A stretch of 19,393 nucleotides of DNA from contig CAYLNM010000081.1 of assembly GCA_964385045.1 (NCBI GenBank), positions 1-19,393 of the forward strand. Direction: 5' to 3'. Positions 6,655 through 13,253 of this stretch are shown here, one piece after another; the first letter of the stretch is position 1; every line of letters starts with the position of its first letter. Position numbers and translations under genes: made by a program. This DNA is from CAYLNM01 sp964385045. Its GTDB lineage: Bacteria; Planctomycetota; Phycisphaerae; Phycisphaerales; SM1A02. Under the pieces are notes generated by a model that saw nothing but the letters and a program-made list of their open reading frames with translations, did not search any database and was not told where the DNA came from.

Positions 6655-6783
6655 GGCCTCCCCGCCACGGTCGGCGGGGGGCAGGGCCGGACTCGGGAGG
6701 CGCGGCCTCCCACCCCCGGCGACAACCCGACAACCCGAACCTCGGGTCACGGCATGCGCCGCGTCCCACCGGTCATCACCGAG

Positions 6784-8358
6784 ATGAACAGCGAAACCCT
6801 CCGGATCCTCGACAGCATCGCCCGCGACCGTCACATCGAGCGCGAGGTCCTCATCCACGACCTCGAGCAGGCGATGGTCTCGGCCGCGCGCAAGCACTTC
6901 AACTCGCTCGACACCGAGGAGTTCGGGTGCCGCATGGACCCGATGACCGGCGAGCTCACGCTCTGGCGCAACCACCCGCCGACCGAGATCGGCGGCGAGA
7001 CCACCCGCGAGGTCATCCCGCTCGAGGCGCTCGGCCGCATCCCGGCCCAGACCGCCAAGCAGGTGATGATCCAGAAGTTCCGTGAGGACGAGCGCAACAG
7101 CCTGCTCGACGAGTTCGGCAAGCGGCAGGGCGAGATCGTCACCGGCACCTCCCACCGCTACGAGGGCGGGGCGCTCGTGGTGCAGATCGACCGGGCCGAG
7201 GGCTTCATGCCCCGCTCGGAGCAGATCCCGACCGAGCAGTTCCACGCCGGCGATCGCGTCCGCTGCCTGATCCTCGACGTGCGCGAGGCGGGCAGCCAGG
7301 TCAAGATCGTCCTCTCGCGGCGCCACAACGACTTCATCCGCAAGCTGTTCGAGGCCGAGGTCCCCGAGGTCGCCGAGCGCGTCATCGAGATCAAGGCGAT
7401 GGCCCGCGAGGCGGGCTTCCGCACCAAGATCGCGGTGTCCTCGATCGACTCGAAGGTGGACCCCGTCGGCGCGTGCGTCGGCGTTCGCGGCAGCCGCATC
7501 AAGAACATCGTCGACGAGCTCGGCGGCGAGAAGATCGACATCGTCCGCTGGAACGAGTCGAGCCAGATCCTCATCGCCAACGCCCTGAAGCCGGCCGAGG
7601 TCGAGGACGTGAGTCTCTGCTTCGAGCTCGGCCGCGGCACCGTGATCGTCCGCGAGGACCAGCTGTCGCTCGCCATCGGGCGCCGGGGCCAGAACGTGCG
7701 GCTCGCGGCCCGGCTCACGGGCTGGGACCTTGACGTGCTGACGCCGCAGGAGTTCTCCAAGGGCCTCGAGGTGCTCGAGGGCACGATCCGCGAGATCGCG
7801 GGCGTCACCCCGGAGATGCTCGACCGCATGGGCGCGCTCGGCCTCATCAGCGTCTACGACGTGGAGGAGGTCGGCCTCGACGTGCTGGAACAGGAGATCG
7901 GCATGTCGTCCGAGACGGCCGAGGCGGTGCTGGAGGCGTCCACCGAGCAGGCTCGGGTCCAGACCGAGCTGCAGCAGCGCGAGAAGGAGGAGGAGGAGCG
8001 CCGGAAGGCGGCCGAGGAGGCCGCGACGGCGGGCATCCTCGACGCGGCGCCGGGCGGCGCGGCCGGGGCCGAGTCCGCGGCGGCGTCGATCCTCGGCGAG
8101 GGTCCGGCGACCCCGCCGCCGGCCGAGGAGGCCGCGGCGTCGATCCTGGGCGAGGGGCCCTCGCCCGAGCGGCCGCCGGCCGGCGCGGCCGAGAGCCCGG
8201 CGGCTCCGGTCGCCCCGGCCGACGAGACGCCGGCGCCGACCGCGGAGCCCGCGGCGGAGGAGGCGGGGGACGAGGAGTCGAAGGCGCCGGGGGCGTCGAG
8301 CGATTCGGAGGACGCGGCGACGGCGCCGCGGGAGGAAGGGTCCGCGGCCACCGGCTGA
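6784..8358 (+). CDS. nusA: Transcription termination/antitermination factor NusA
   Basis: NusA binds RNA polymerase and nascent RNA and controls pausing, termination and antitermination. The start at 6784 (MNSETLRILDSI) matches family N-termini; an in-frame ATG at 6754 would add ten residues and is less likely. Neither has a Shine-Dalgarno. Of 524 residues, 1-115 form the polymerase-binding domain and about 116-182 the S1 domain. KH1 carries VGVRGSRIKNIV (232-243) and KH2 carries AIGRRGQN (297-304). A short helix-hairpin-helix-like segment covers about 339-385. After about 395 comes a charged helix and then an Ala/Glu/Pro tail containing a duplicated AASILGEGP motif (nt 8080-8106 and 8134-8160). 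It opens the infB-rbfA operon. Confidence 0.96.
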   Translation: MNSETLRILDSIARDRHIEREVLIHDLEQAMVSAARKHFNSLDTEEFGCRMDPMTGELTLWRNHPPTEIGGETTREVIPLEALGRIPAQTAKQVMIQKFREDERNSLLDEFGKRQGEIVTGTSHRYEGGALVVQIDRAEGFMPRSEQIPTEQFHAGDRVRCLILDVREAGSQVKIVLSRRHNDFIRKLFEAEVPEVAERVIEIKAMAREAGFRTKIAVSSIDSKVDPVGACVGVRGSRIKNIVDELGGEKIDIVRWNESSQILIANALKPAEVEDVSLCFELGRGTVIVREDQLSLAIGRRGQNVRLAARLTGWDLDVLTPQEFSKGLEVLEGTIREIAGVTPEMLDRMGALGLISVYDVEEVGLDVLEQEIGMSSETAEAVLEASTEQARVQTELQQREKEEEERRKAAEEAATAGILDAAPGGAAGAESAAASILGEGPATPPPAEEAAASILGEGPSPERPPAGAAESPAAPVAPADETPAPTAEPAAEEAGDEESKAPGASSDSEDAATAPREEGSAATG

Positions 8359-8380
8359 GGCCGGACGCGGACGGATCGAA

Positions 8381-8415
8381 CGGACCACTGGGGTCCGGGC
8401 GGCGAGACCGCCCGG
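8381..8415 (+). promoter_or_regulatory. Two mutually exclusive hairpins before infB
   Basis: In the 58-base nusA-infB gap, CGGACC (8381-8386) pairs with GGTCCG (8392-8397), and CCGGGCGG (8395-8402) pairs with CCGCCCGG (8408-8415). The two stems share 8395-8397, so only one can form fully at a time. The second, 8 bp and perfect, ends one base before the ATG at 8417. A role in infB translation is an inference only. Confidence 0.35.
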
Positions 8416-8416
8416 C

Positions 8417-11400
8417 ATGGAGCAGATCGTGGCGAAGAGCGGGAAGACGACGCGCGTCCATCAGCTGGCCAAGCAGCTGGGGGTGTCGTCGAAGGACATC
8501 ATCGCCAAGTGTGAGGCCGAGGACATCCCCGGCATCACCAACCACATGTCGGCCGTGAGCCTGGGGCTCGCGGCGACCATCACCGAGTGGTTCAGTGGCG
8601 AGGCCGGTGGCGGTGTCGCCACCGCGGTCGAGAAGGCCGCGCCGGTCGACGTCGAGGCGGTCCGCAAGCGGGCGGCCAAGAAGAAGGCGGCCCCGCGCAA
8701 GAAGGCGTCGGCCCAGCGGACCGCGGCCAAGAGCGCGACCGCCGAGCCGGAGGCCCCGTCGGCCCCCGAGGCCGAGGCTCCGCCCACGACGACGCCGATG
8801 CCGAGCGAGGCGCCGGCCGCTCCCGCGCCGCCGGCCCCTCCCGCGAGCACGCCGGTCGAGCCGGCGGCTCCCGCGGCTCCGTCCGCACCCTCGACGCCCG
8901 AGGCGCCGGGGGCTCCGGCTGCCCCTGCCGAGACGCCGGCCGCCCCGGTCGCGCCGGCCGCCGCCGCTCCCGGAGCCCCGGGAGCCCCCTCGCCCCCCGC
9001 GGCCCCCGCGGCCGACGGTCCCGACCGCGGCGTCGACGCCGATCAGGGCGGAGCGGGCGTCGCCCCGACCGCGGCCGCGGCCGCGTCCGTCTCGGACCGC
9101 GGTGGCGATGCGGGCGGCGGCACCGGGGCCACCGAGGCCAAGGCCCGCGAGAACGTGCCCGATCGGCCCAAGGTCGTCACGCCCGCCGGCCCCATCCTCA
9201 GCCGGCCGAAGGAGACGAAGCTCGCCGGACCGAAGGTGGTCCGCGTGGAGGCGCCCGAGCCCGAGGCCGCCCGCCGGCCCCGCGGTCCGCGCGGTCCCCG
9301 TGGTCCCGCCGGCGGCGGCCCGATGGCGGGCAGCGGCCCGCGTGGCGGCCGCGGCGTGGGCATCCCGATGGAGCTGCCGCCGGGCGCCGGCAGTGGTGCC
9401 GGCGGTCGCGGGGGCGGCGGTGGCGGCAGCGGCCGGAACCGTCGCCGCACCGGCGCCGGTCGTCCCGAAGGCCGCAGCGGCCGGGCGACGCTCGGCCCCG
9501 CCGCCAAGCCGTTCAACTGGCGCGAGCAGGACCTCCGCGAGCGCGAGGCGCGCCTGACCCGCTCCTCCGGGTTCATCCGGCAGGCGCGCCGCGACTCGGC
9601 CAAGAAGACCGGCGGGGCCCATCGGGCGACCACCGCGGCCGAGACGGGCGGCAGCGTCCGCATCGAGGAGCCGATCTCGCCGAAGTCGCTGTCCGCGGCC
9701 ACCGGCGTCCGGGTGAACGACCTCGTCCGCAAGATGGTGCAGGGCGGCCACCCGATCCTGCCGCCGGATGCGCCGATGGACACGCAGCTCGCGGTCGAGC
9801 TGATGCTCGACTGGAACATCGATCTGGACGTCGTCGAGCAGAAGACGGCCGAGGAGCAGATCGCCGAGGAGTTCGAGGCCCGCGAGATGGTGAACGAGCA
9901 GCCGCGCTCACCGGTCGTGACCATCCTCGGTCACGTCGACCACGGCAAGACGACCCTGCTCGACACGATCCGCAGCGCGAACGTCGCGGCGGGCGAGGCT
10001 GGCGGCATCACCCAGGCCACCAGTGCCTTCCGCGTGCCGGTCACGATCGGCGAGGAGGACGGCCGGGTCATCACGTTCATCGACACGCCCGGCCACGAGG
10101 CGTTCACCGAGATGCGGTCCCGCGGCGCGAAGGTGACGGACGTCGTGGTGCTGGTGGTGGCGGCGGACGACGGCGTCATGCCGCAGACCATCGAGTCGAT
10201 CAACCACGCCAAGGCGGCCGAGGTGCCGATCATCGTCGCGCTGAACAAGGTGGACAAGGAGCAGGCCACCGACAGCAACGTTCAGCGCATCCTGGGTCAG
10301 CTCGCCGAGAACGGGCTGAACCCCACCGAGTGGGGCGGCGACACCGAGATCGTCCGCGTCAGCGCCTTGAAGGGCGAGGGCATCCAGGACTTGCTCGAGG
10401 TGCTCGACCTGCAGGCCCAGATCCTCGAGCTCACCGCCGACTTCGGCGGCCGCTCCGAGGGCACGGTCATCGAGGCCCAGGTCGAGGAGGGCCGCGGTGC
10501 GGTCGCCCGCATCCTGGTGCAGCAGGGCAAGCTCAAGAAGAGCGACTACGTCGTCATCGGTCGGGCCTACGGACGCGTCCGCGACATCATCGACGACAAG
10601 GGCCAGCGCATCAAGGAAGCCGAGCCCTCGACGCCGGTCGCGATCAGCGGTCTCAACGAGGTGCCGGACGCGGGCGACAAGTTCTACGTCGTCAAGAACC
10701 TCCGCGAGGCGGAGGCCGCGGCCGAGGAGCGCAAGCAGCAGGAGCGCGAGAAGTCGCTCGCGACCGAGAAGGTCACGCTCGACAACATCTTCGACAAGCT
10801 CAAGGAGCAGGGTCGCGCGGAGCTGCCGGTCATCATCAAGGCCGACGTCCAGGGCTCGCTCGAGACCCTCAAGGTCCAGCTGCCGAAGATCAAGTCGGAC
10901 GAGGTGGCCACGGTCATCAAGCACGCGGCGGTCGGCGGCGTCAACGAGTCGGACATCCAGCTCGCGGAGGCGGCCGGGGCCATCGTGCTCGGCTTCAACG
11001 TCACCGCGTCGGGCAAGGCCCGCAAGCTGGCCGAGGCCAAGGGCGTGGACGTCCGCTTCTACGACGTGATCTACGACCTGACCGACGACATCACCAAGGC
11101 GGCCGAGGGCCTGCTCGAGCCCGAGCTCAAGCTCGAGGTCCTGGGCCACGCCGAGGTGCGGGCGGTGTTCAAGATCTCGAAGGTGGGCATGGTCGCCGGC
11201 TGCTACGTCACCGACGGCACCATCCAGCGGAACGCCCAGATCCGTGTCACCCGGGACGACATCGTCGTCGAGAAGGATCGCCGGCTCGTCGAGCTCAAGC
11301 GGTTCAAGGACGAGGTCAAGGAGGTCAACGCCGGTCAGGAGTGCGGCATGCGGATCGACGGCTACGACGACATCCGCGAGGGCGACGTGCTCGAGTGCTA

Positions 11401-11443
11401 CCTGACCAAGGAGGTCCGCCGCACCCTCGAGGTCGGGGTCTGA
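8417..11443 (+). CDS. infB: Translation initiation factor IF-2
   Basis: IF-2 is the GTPase that delivers fMet-tRNA to the 30S subunit and promotes subunit joining. From the ATG the protein has 1008 residues, long for the family. An N1 domain (about 12-57, VHQLAKQLGVSSKDI) is followed by a long Ala/Pro-rich linker and an Arg/Gly-rich stretch (about 285-360). A second IF2-N domain (about 415-480) and the G domain follow: GHVDHGKT (505-512), DTPGH (556-560), NKVD (610-613) and SALKG (649-653). The C-terminal half has the normal domains II-IV. The start is uncertain. A GTG at 8429 has GGAG six bases upstream (8419-8422) and gives MAKSGKTTRVHQLAKQLG, closer to typical IF-2 starts; the ATG has no Shine-Dalgarno. 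Confidence 0.96.
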   Translation: MEQIVAKSGKTTRVHQLAKQLGVSSKDIIAKCEAEDIPGITNHMSAVSLGLAATITEWFSGEAGGGVATAVEKAAPVDVEAVRKRAAKKKAAPRKKASAQRTAAKSATAEPEAPSAPEAEAPPTTTPMPSEAPAAPAPPAPPASTPVEPAAPAAPSAPSTPEAPGAPAAPAETPAAPVAPAAAAPGAPGAPSPPAAPAADGPDRGVDADQGGAGVAPTAAAAASVSDRGGDAGGGTGATEAKARENVPDRPKVVTPAGPILSRPKETKLAGPKVVRVEAPEPEAARRPRGPRGPRGPAGGGPMAGSGPRGGRGVGIPMELPPGAGSGAGGRGGGGGGSGRNRRRTGAGRPEGRSGRATLGPAAKPFNWREQDLREREARLTRSSGFIRQARRDSAKKTGGAHRATTAAETGGSVRIEEPISPKSLSAATGVRVNDLVRKMVQGGHPILPPDAPMDTQLAVELMLDWNIDLDVVEQKTAEEQIAEEFEAREMVNEQPRSPVVTILGHVDHGKTTLLDTIRSANVAAGEAGGITQATSAFRVPVTIGEEDGRVITFIDTPGHEAFTEMRSRGAKVTDVVVLVVAADDGVMPQTIESINHAKAAEVPIIVALNKVDKEQATDSNVQRILGQLAENGLNPTEWGGDTEIVRVSALKGEGIQDLLEVLDLQAQILELTADFGGRSEGTVIEAQVEEGRGAVARILVQQGKLKKSDYVVIGRAYGRVRDIIDDKGQRIKEAEPSTPVAISGLNEVPDAGDKFYVVKNLREAEAAAEERKQQEREKSLATEKVTLDNIFDKLKEQGRAELPVIIKADVQGSLETLKVQLPKIKSDEVATVIKHAAVGGVNESDIQLAEAAGAIVLGFNVTASGKARKLAEAKGVDVRFYDVIYDLTDDITKAAEGLLEPELKLEVLGHAEVRAVFKISKVGMVAGCYVTDGTIQRNAQIRVTRDDIVVEKDRRLVELKRFKDEVKEVNAGQECGMRIDGYDDIREGDVLECYLTKEVRRTLEVGV

Positions 11444-11479
11444 CGCCGGTGGCGGCGTGAGTCCCGGGACGGAGCGTCC

Positions 11480-12145
11480 ATGGGCGTGACCCTCGAGAAG
11501 ATGGCGGCCCAGCTCCGCCGCGCGATCCAGGCGGTCCTCGACCGCGGGCTGCACGATCCGCGCGTCAAGGGCATGGTCACGGTGACGCGGGTGGAGCCGA
11601 GCGCGGACTTCACCGACGCCACCGTGCACGTGACGGTCCTGCCGCACGAGCAGGCGGAGCTCACCATGCACGGGATCCGCAGCGCGGCCGCCCACGTGCG
11701 GGCCCAGGTCTCGCGGCGGGCGGACTTCCGCCGGGTGCCGACCCTGCACTTCCGCCTCGACACCGTGCGTCGCCGCGAGGCCGACGTCCTCTCGGCGATC
11801 GCGAGGGCGGTGGCCGAGGACGAGGCTCGCGCCGCCGGTGCGAGCGAGCCGGTGCCCGGGACCGACCCGCCGCCCGCGGGGGCCGCCCCGGATGCCGCGG
11901 AGGCCAGGGCGACCGCGGATGCCGCGGCGGAGGGCGCCCCCGACCCCGACGTGCTCGGGGTCTTCGACGCGTTCCTCGACGAGCGAGCGGGCGCGGGCGA
12001 CGACGAGGACGACGCGACGACCGGGCCCACGACGCGGGGCGGCGATCCGGCCGCGGGCGCGGGCGACCATGACCCGGGCGCCGACGAGACGAACACCACG
12101 GACGACGCGCGGCCGCGGCCGCGCGCGGAGGATCACGCGACGTGA
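11480..12145 (+). CDS. rbfA: Ribosome-binding factor A with long acidic tail
   Basis: RbfA is a cold-shock-associated 30S maturation factor that acts near helix 1 and the 5' end of 16S rRNA. The start at 11480 has GGAG five bases upstream (11471-11474). Of 221 residues, only about 1-115 form the KH-like RbfA domain: AAQLRRAIQAVLDRGLHDPR, then VTVTRVEPSADFTDATVHV, then a helix containing RAQVSRR and the closing strand TLHFRLDT. Normal RbfA is about 120 residues. The remaining roughly 100 are a low-complexity, strongly acidic Asp/Glu/Ala/Gly tail. It lies 36 bases after infB and overlaps the next gene by four bases (GTGA), which implies translational coupling. truB, the usual next gene, is absent. 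Confidence 0.9.
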   Translation: MGVTLEKMAAQLRRAIQAVLDRGLHDPRVKGMVTVTRVEPSADFTDATVHVTVLPHEQAELTMHGIRSAAAHVRAQVSRRADFRRVPTLHFRLDTVRRREADVLSAIARAVAEDEARAAGASEPVPGTDPPPAGAAPDAAEARATADAAAEGAPDPDVLGVFDAFLDERAGAGDDEDDATTGPTTRGGDPAAGAGDHDPGADETNTTDDARPRPRAEDHAT

Positions 12146-13089
12146 GCGCAGCGAAGGACGTGGCGGCCAAGGTCGCCGGGATCGTCGAGCCCCGGCTCAA
12201 GGACGCACCGAGCTCGGTGCCGGAGAGCCTGCCGGACCAGGGCGACCCGGTGGCGGTGCTGGTGCAGTCGACGCTGATGTGGAACGCGGGCACCGAGAAG
12301 GCTGCGGCCGCCTACGAGAAGATCCGCAAGTCCTTCGTGGACTGGAACGAGCTGCGGGTCTCGATGGCGGACGAGGTCGTCGGCGTGATCGGCCCGCGGT
12401 ACCCGGAGGCCGACGAACGCTGTCGGCGGCTTCGGGCGATGCTCCGGAACCTCTACCTGCGCGAGCACGAGATGAGCTTCGCGTCGGCCGAGGCGGCGGG
12501 GAAGCGATCGATCCGCAAGTACCTCGAGTCGCTGCAGGGCATGCTGCCGTACGTGGCCGAGCGCACGCTGCTCGTGGCCTTCGGTGGGCATGCCCTGCCG
12601 GTCGACGAGCCGCTGCGGCTACGGCTGGTCGAGGCCGGCGTGATCGAGCCCGACGAGGACGCGGCGGCGGCATCGGCGGTCATGCTCCGGCACGTGAAGG
12701 CGAGCGACGCCCTTCGGACCCATCTGGCCCTGCAGGCATGGATCGACGAGGTCGGCCCACCCCGCGAGTCGGCGGCCAGGTCGTCGAAGAGCGGCGTGAA
12801 GGGGTCCGGCCGGAAGACGTCGCCGAAGAAGACCTCGTCCCGGAAGACCACTTCGAAGAAGACGACCTCTCGGACCACCGCCGCCCGCACCACCACGGCG
12901 AAGAAGACGCCGTCGAAGAAGACGCCGTCGAAGAAGACGCCGTCGAAGAAGACGGCCACGAAGAAGGCGCCGTCGAAGAAGACCGCTCGCACCACCACGG
13001 CCGCGGCGCGGAAGACCAAGGCGGCGGGCACCCGCAAGAAGTCGACGGCGCGGAAGAACGCCGGCCGCCGGACCGCGGCGGGCGGCTGA
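12142..13089 (+). CDS. EndoIII-like HhH-GPD-fold protein with histone-H1-like tail
   Basis: The frame encodes 315 residues from a GTG that overlaps the rbfA stop; GGAGG at 12127-12131 lies 10 bases upstream. Residues about 36-205 follow the endonuclease III layout: FVDWNELRVS (66-74), a helical middle, then LQGMLPYVAERTLLVAFGGH (131-150) and PVDEP (153-157). In EndoIII this block reads GVGRKTA...AFG...VDTH. The catalytic Asp position is kept (D155), but the catalytic Lys position is Tyr (Y137) and there are no iron-sulfur cysteines. It is therefore degenerate, or a monofunctional glycosylase or DNA-binding protein. Residues 215-315 are a Lys/Thr/Ser/Ala tail with KKTPS repeats, like histone H1 tails. 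The fold call is by motif only; activity is unknown. Confidence 0.7.
   Translation: MSAAKDVAAKVAGIVEPRLKDAPSSVPESLPDQGDPVAVLVQSTLMWNAGTEKAAAAYEKIRKSFVDWNELRVSMADEVVGVIGPRYPEADERCRRLRAMLRNLYLREHEMSFASAEAAGKRSIRKYLESLQGMLPYVAERTLLVAFGGHALPVDEPLRLRLVEAGVIEPDEDAAAASAVMLRHVKASDALRTHLALQAWIDEVGPPRESAARSSKSGVKGSGRKTSPKKTSSRKTTSKKTTSRTTAARTTTAKKTPSKKTPSKKTPSKKTATKKAPSKKTARTTTAAARKTKAAGTRKKSTARKNAGRRTAAGG
12901..12975 (+). repeat. 15-base tandem repeat encoding KKTPS
   Basis: The unit AAGAAGACGCCGTCG occurs three times exactly (12901-12945), then twice with changes (12946-12960 and 12961-12975). Being a multiple of three, gain or loss of units keeps the frame and changes only the length of the basic tail. 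Degenerate five-residue units (KKTSS, RKTTS, KKTTS) continue upstream to about 12826. Confidence 0.85.
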
Positions 13090-13090
13090 C

Positions 13091-13153
13091 GGGGGCCGGA
13101 CCCCCGGGGCGCCCCGGCGATCGAGCGGTGGGTCGCGGGCCGCCCCGCGGCCC
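13091..13153 (+). terminator. GC hairpin cluster after the rbfA operon
   Basis: Directly after the stop of the HhH-GPD gene come GGGGG/CCCCC (13091-13095 with 13101-13105), the 14-base palindrome CCGGGGCGCCCCGG (13104-13117), and a perfect 7-bp stem GGGCCGC/GCGGCCC (13137-13143 with 13147-13153). There is no T-tract. This may end the nusA operon or protect its 3' end. Confidence 0.35.
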
Positions 13154-13253
13154 TCGTGGCCGGACGGGACCCGGGACCGACCGCGGGGTCGCGGGGAGGG
13201 CGGGGCGTGGCGTCCCGCGGACGGCGGGGCGGACCCATGCGAGGAGGCTCGCG

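Larger units (their letters stand above)
6304..6746 (+). ncRNA. Candidate structured leader RNA of the nusA operon
   Basis: The transcript from the 6212 promoter can fold into a chain of local hairpins: 6304-6317 (5 bp), 6329-6343 (6 bp), 6371-6400 (6 bp, large loop), 6420-6448 (8 bp) and 6572-6594 (9 bp perfect, loop ACGAA). It continues with 6619-6637 (7 bp, followed by a T-tract), 6660-6679 (7 bp), 6695-6711 (7 bp, 3-base loop) and 6734-6746 (5 bp). GC-rich DNA forms stems easily, so several may be chance. The 9-bp stem and the stem plus T-tract are the best. In E. coli the nusA operon is autoregulated by NusA, so a leader that controls termination would be reasonable. No known RNA family was recognised. 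Confidence 0.35.
6071..6783. other. Long non-coding gap and leader ahead of nusA
   Basis: Between fliM and nusA no reading frame looks like a protein. Small open frames on both strands are Arg/Ser-rich and lack ribosome-binding sites. The first about 140 bases hold only a weak 6-bp inverted repeat (6089-6094 with 6110-6115). From 6212 there is a strong sigma70-type promoter, then a chain of hairpins and a rare T-tract, each listed below. Two further short repeats occur: an 11-base direct repeat CTCGGGTCACG (6607-6617 and 6741-6751) and CAACCCGA twice in tandem (6723-6738). rimP, which commonly precedes nusA, is absent. I searched for tRNA, tmRNA, SRP RNA and RNase P signature blocks and saw none. 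Confidence 0.6.

Noticed and set aside
8587..11460. Long alternative plus frame across infB (and others at 8595-9557 and 7847-9751 minus)
   Set aside because: The IF-2 frame has every GTPase motif; the others are Arg/Pro/Gly shadows.
12826..12990. Repeat array considered as a CRISPR
   Set aside because: Units are 15 bases in direct tandem with no spacers, and they encode KKTPS in a basic protein tail.
11838..13253. Upstream extension of the TPR lipoprotein frame through rbfA and its neighbour
   Set aside because: It overlaps two real genes out of frame, and the GTG at 13254 has GAGGAGG six bases upstream and a proper lipoprotein signal.
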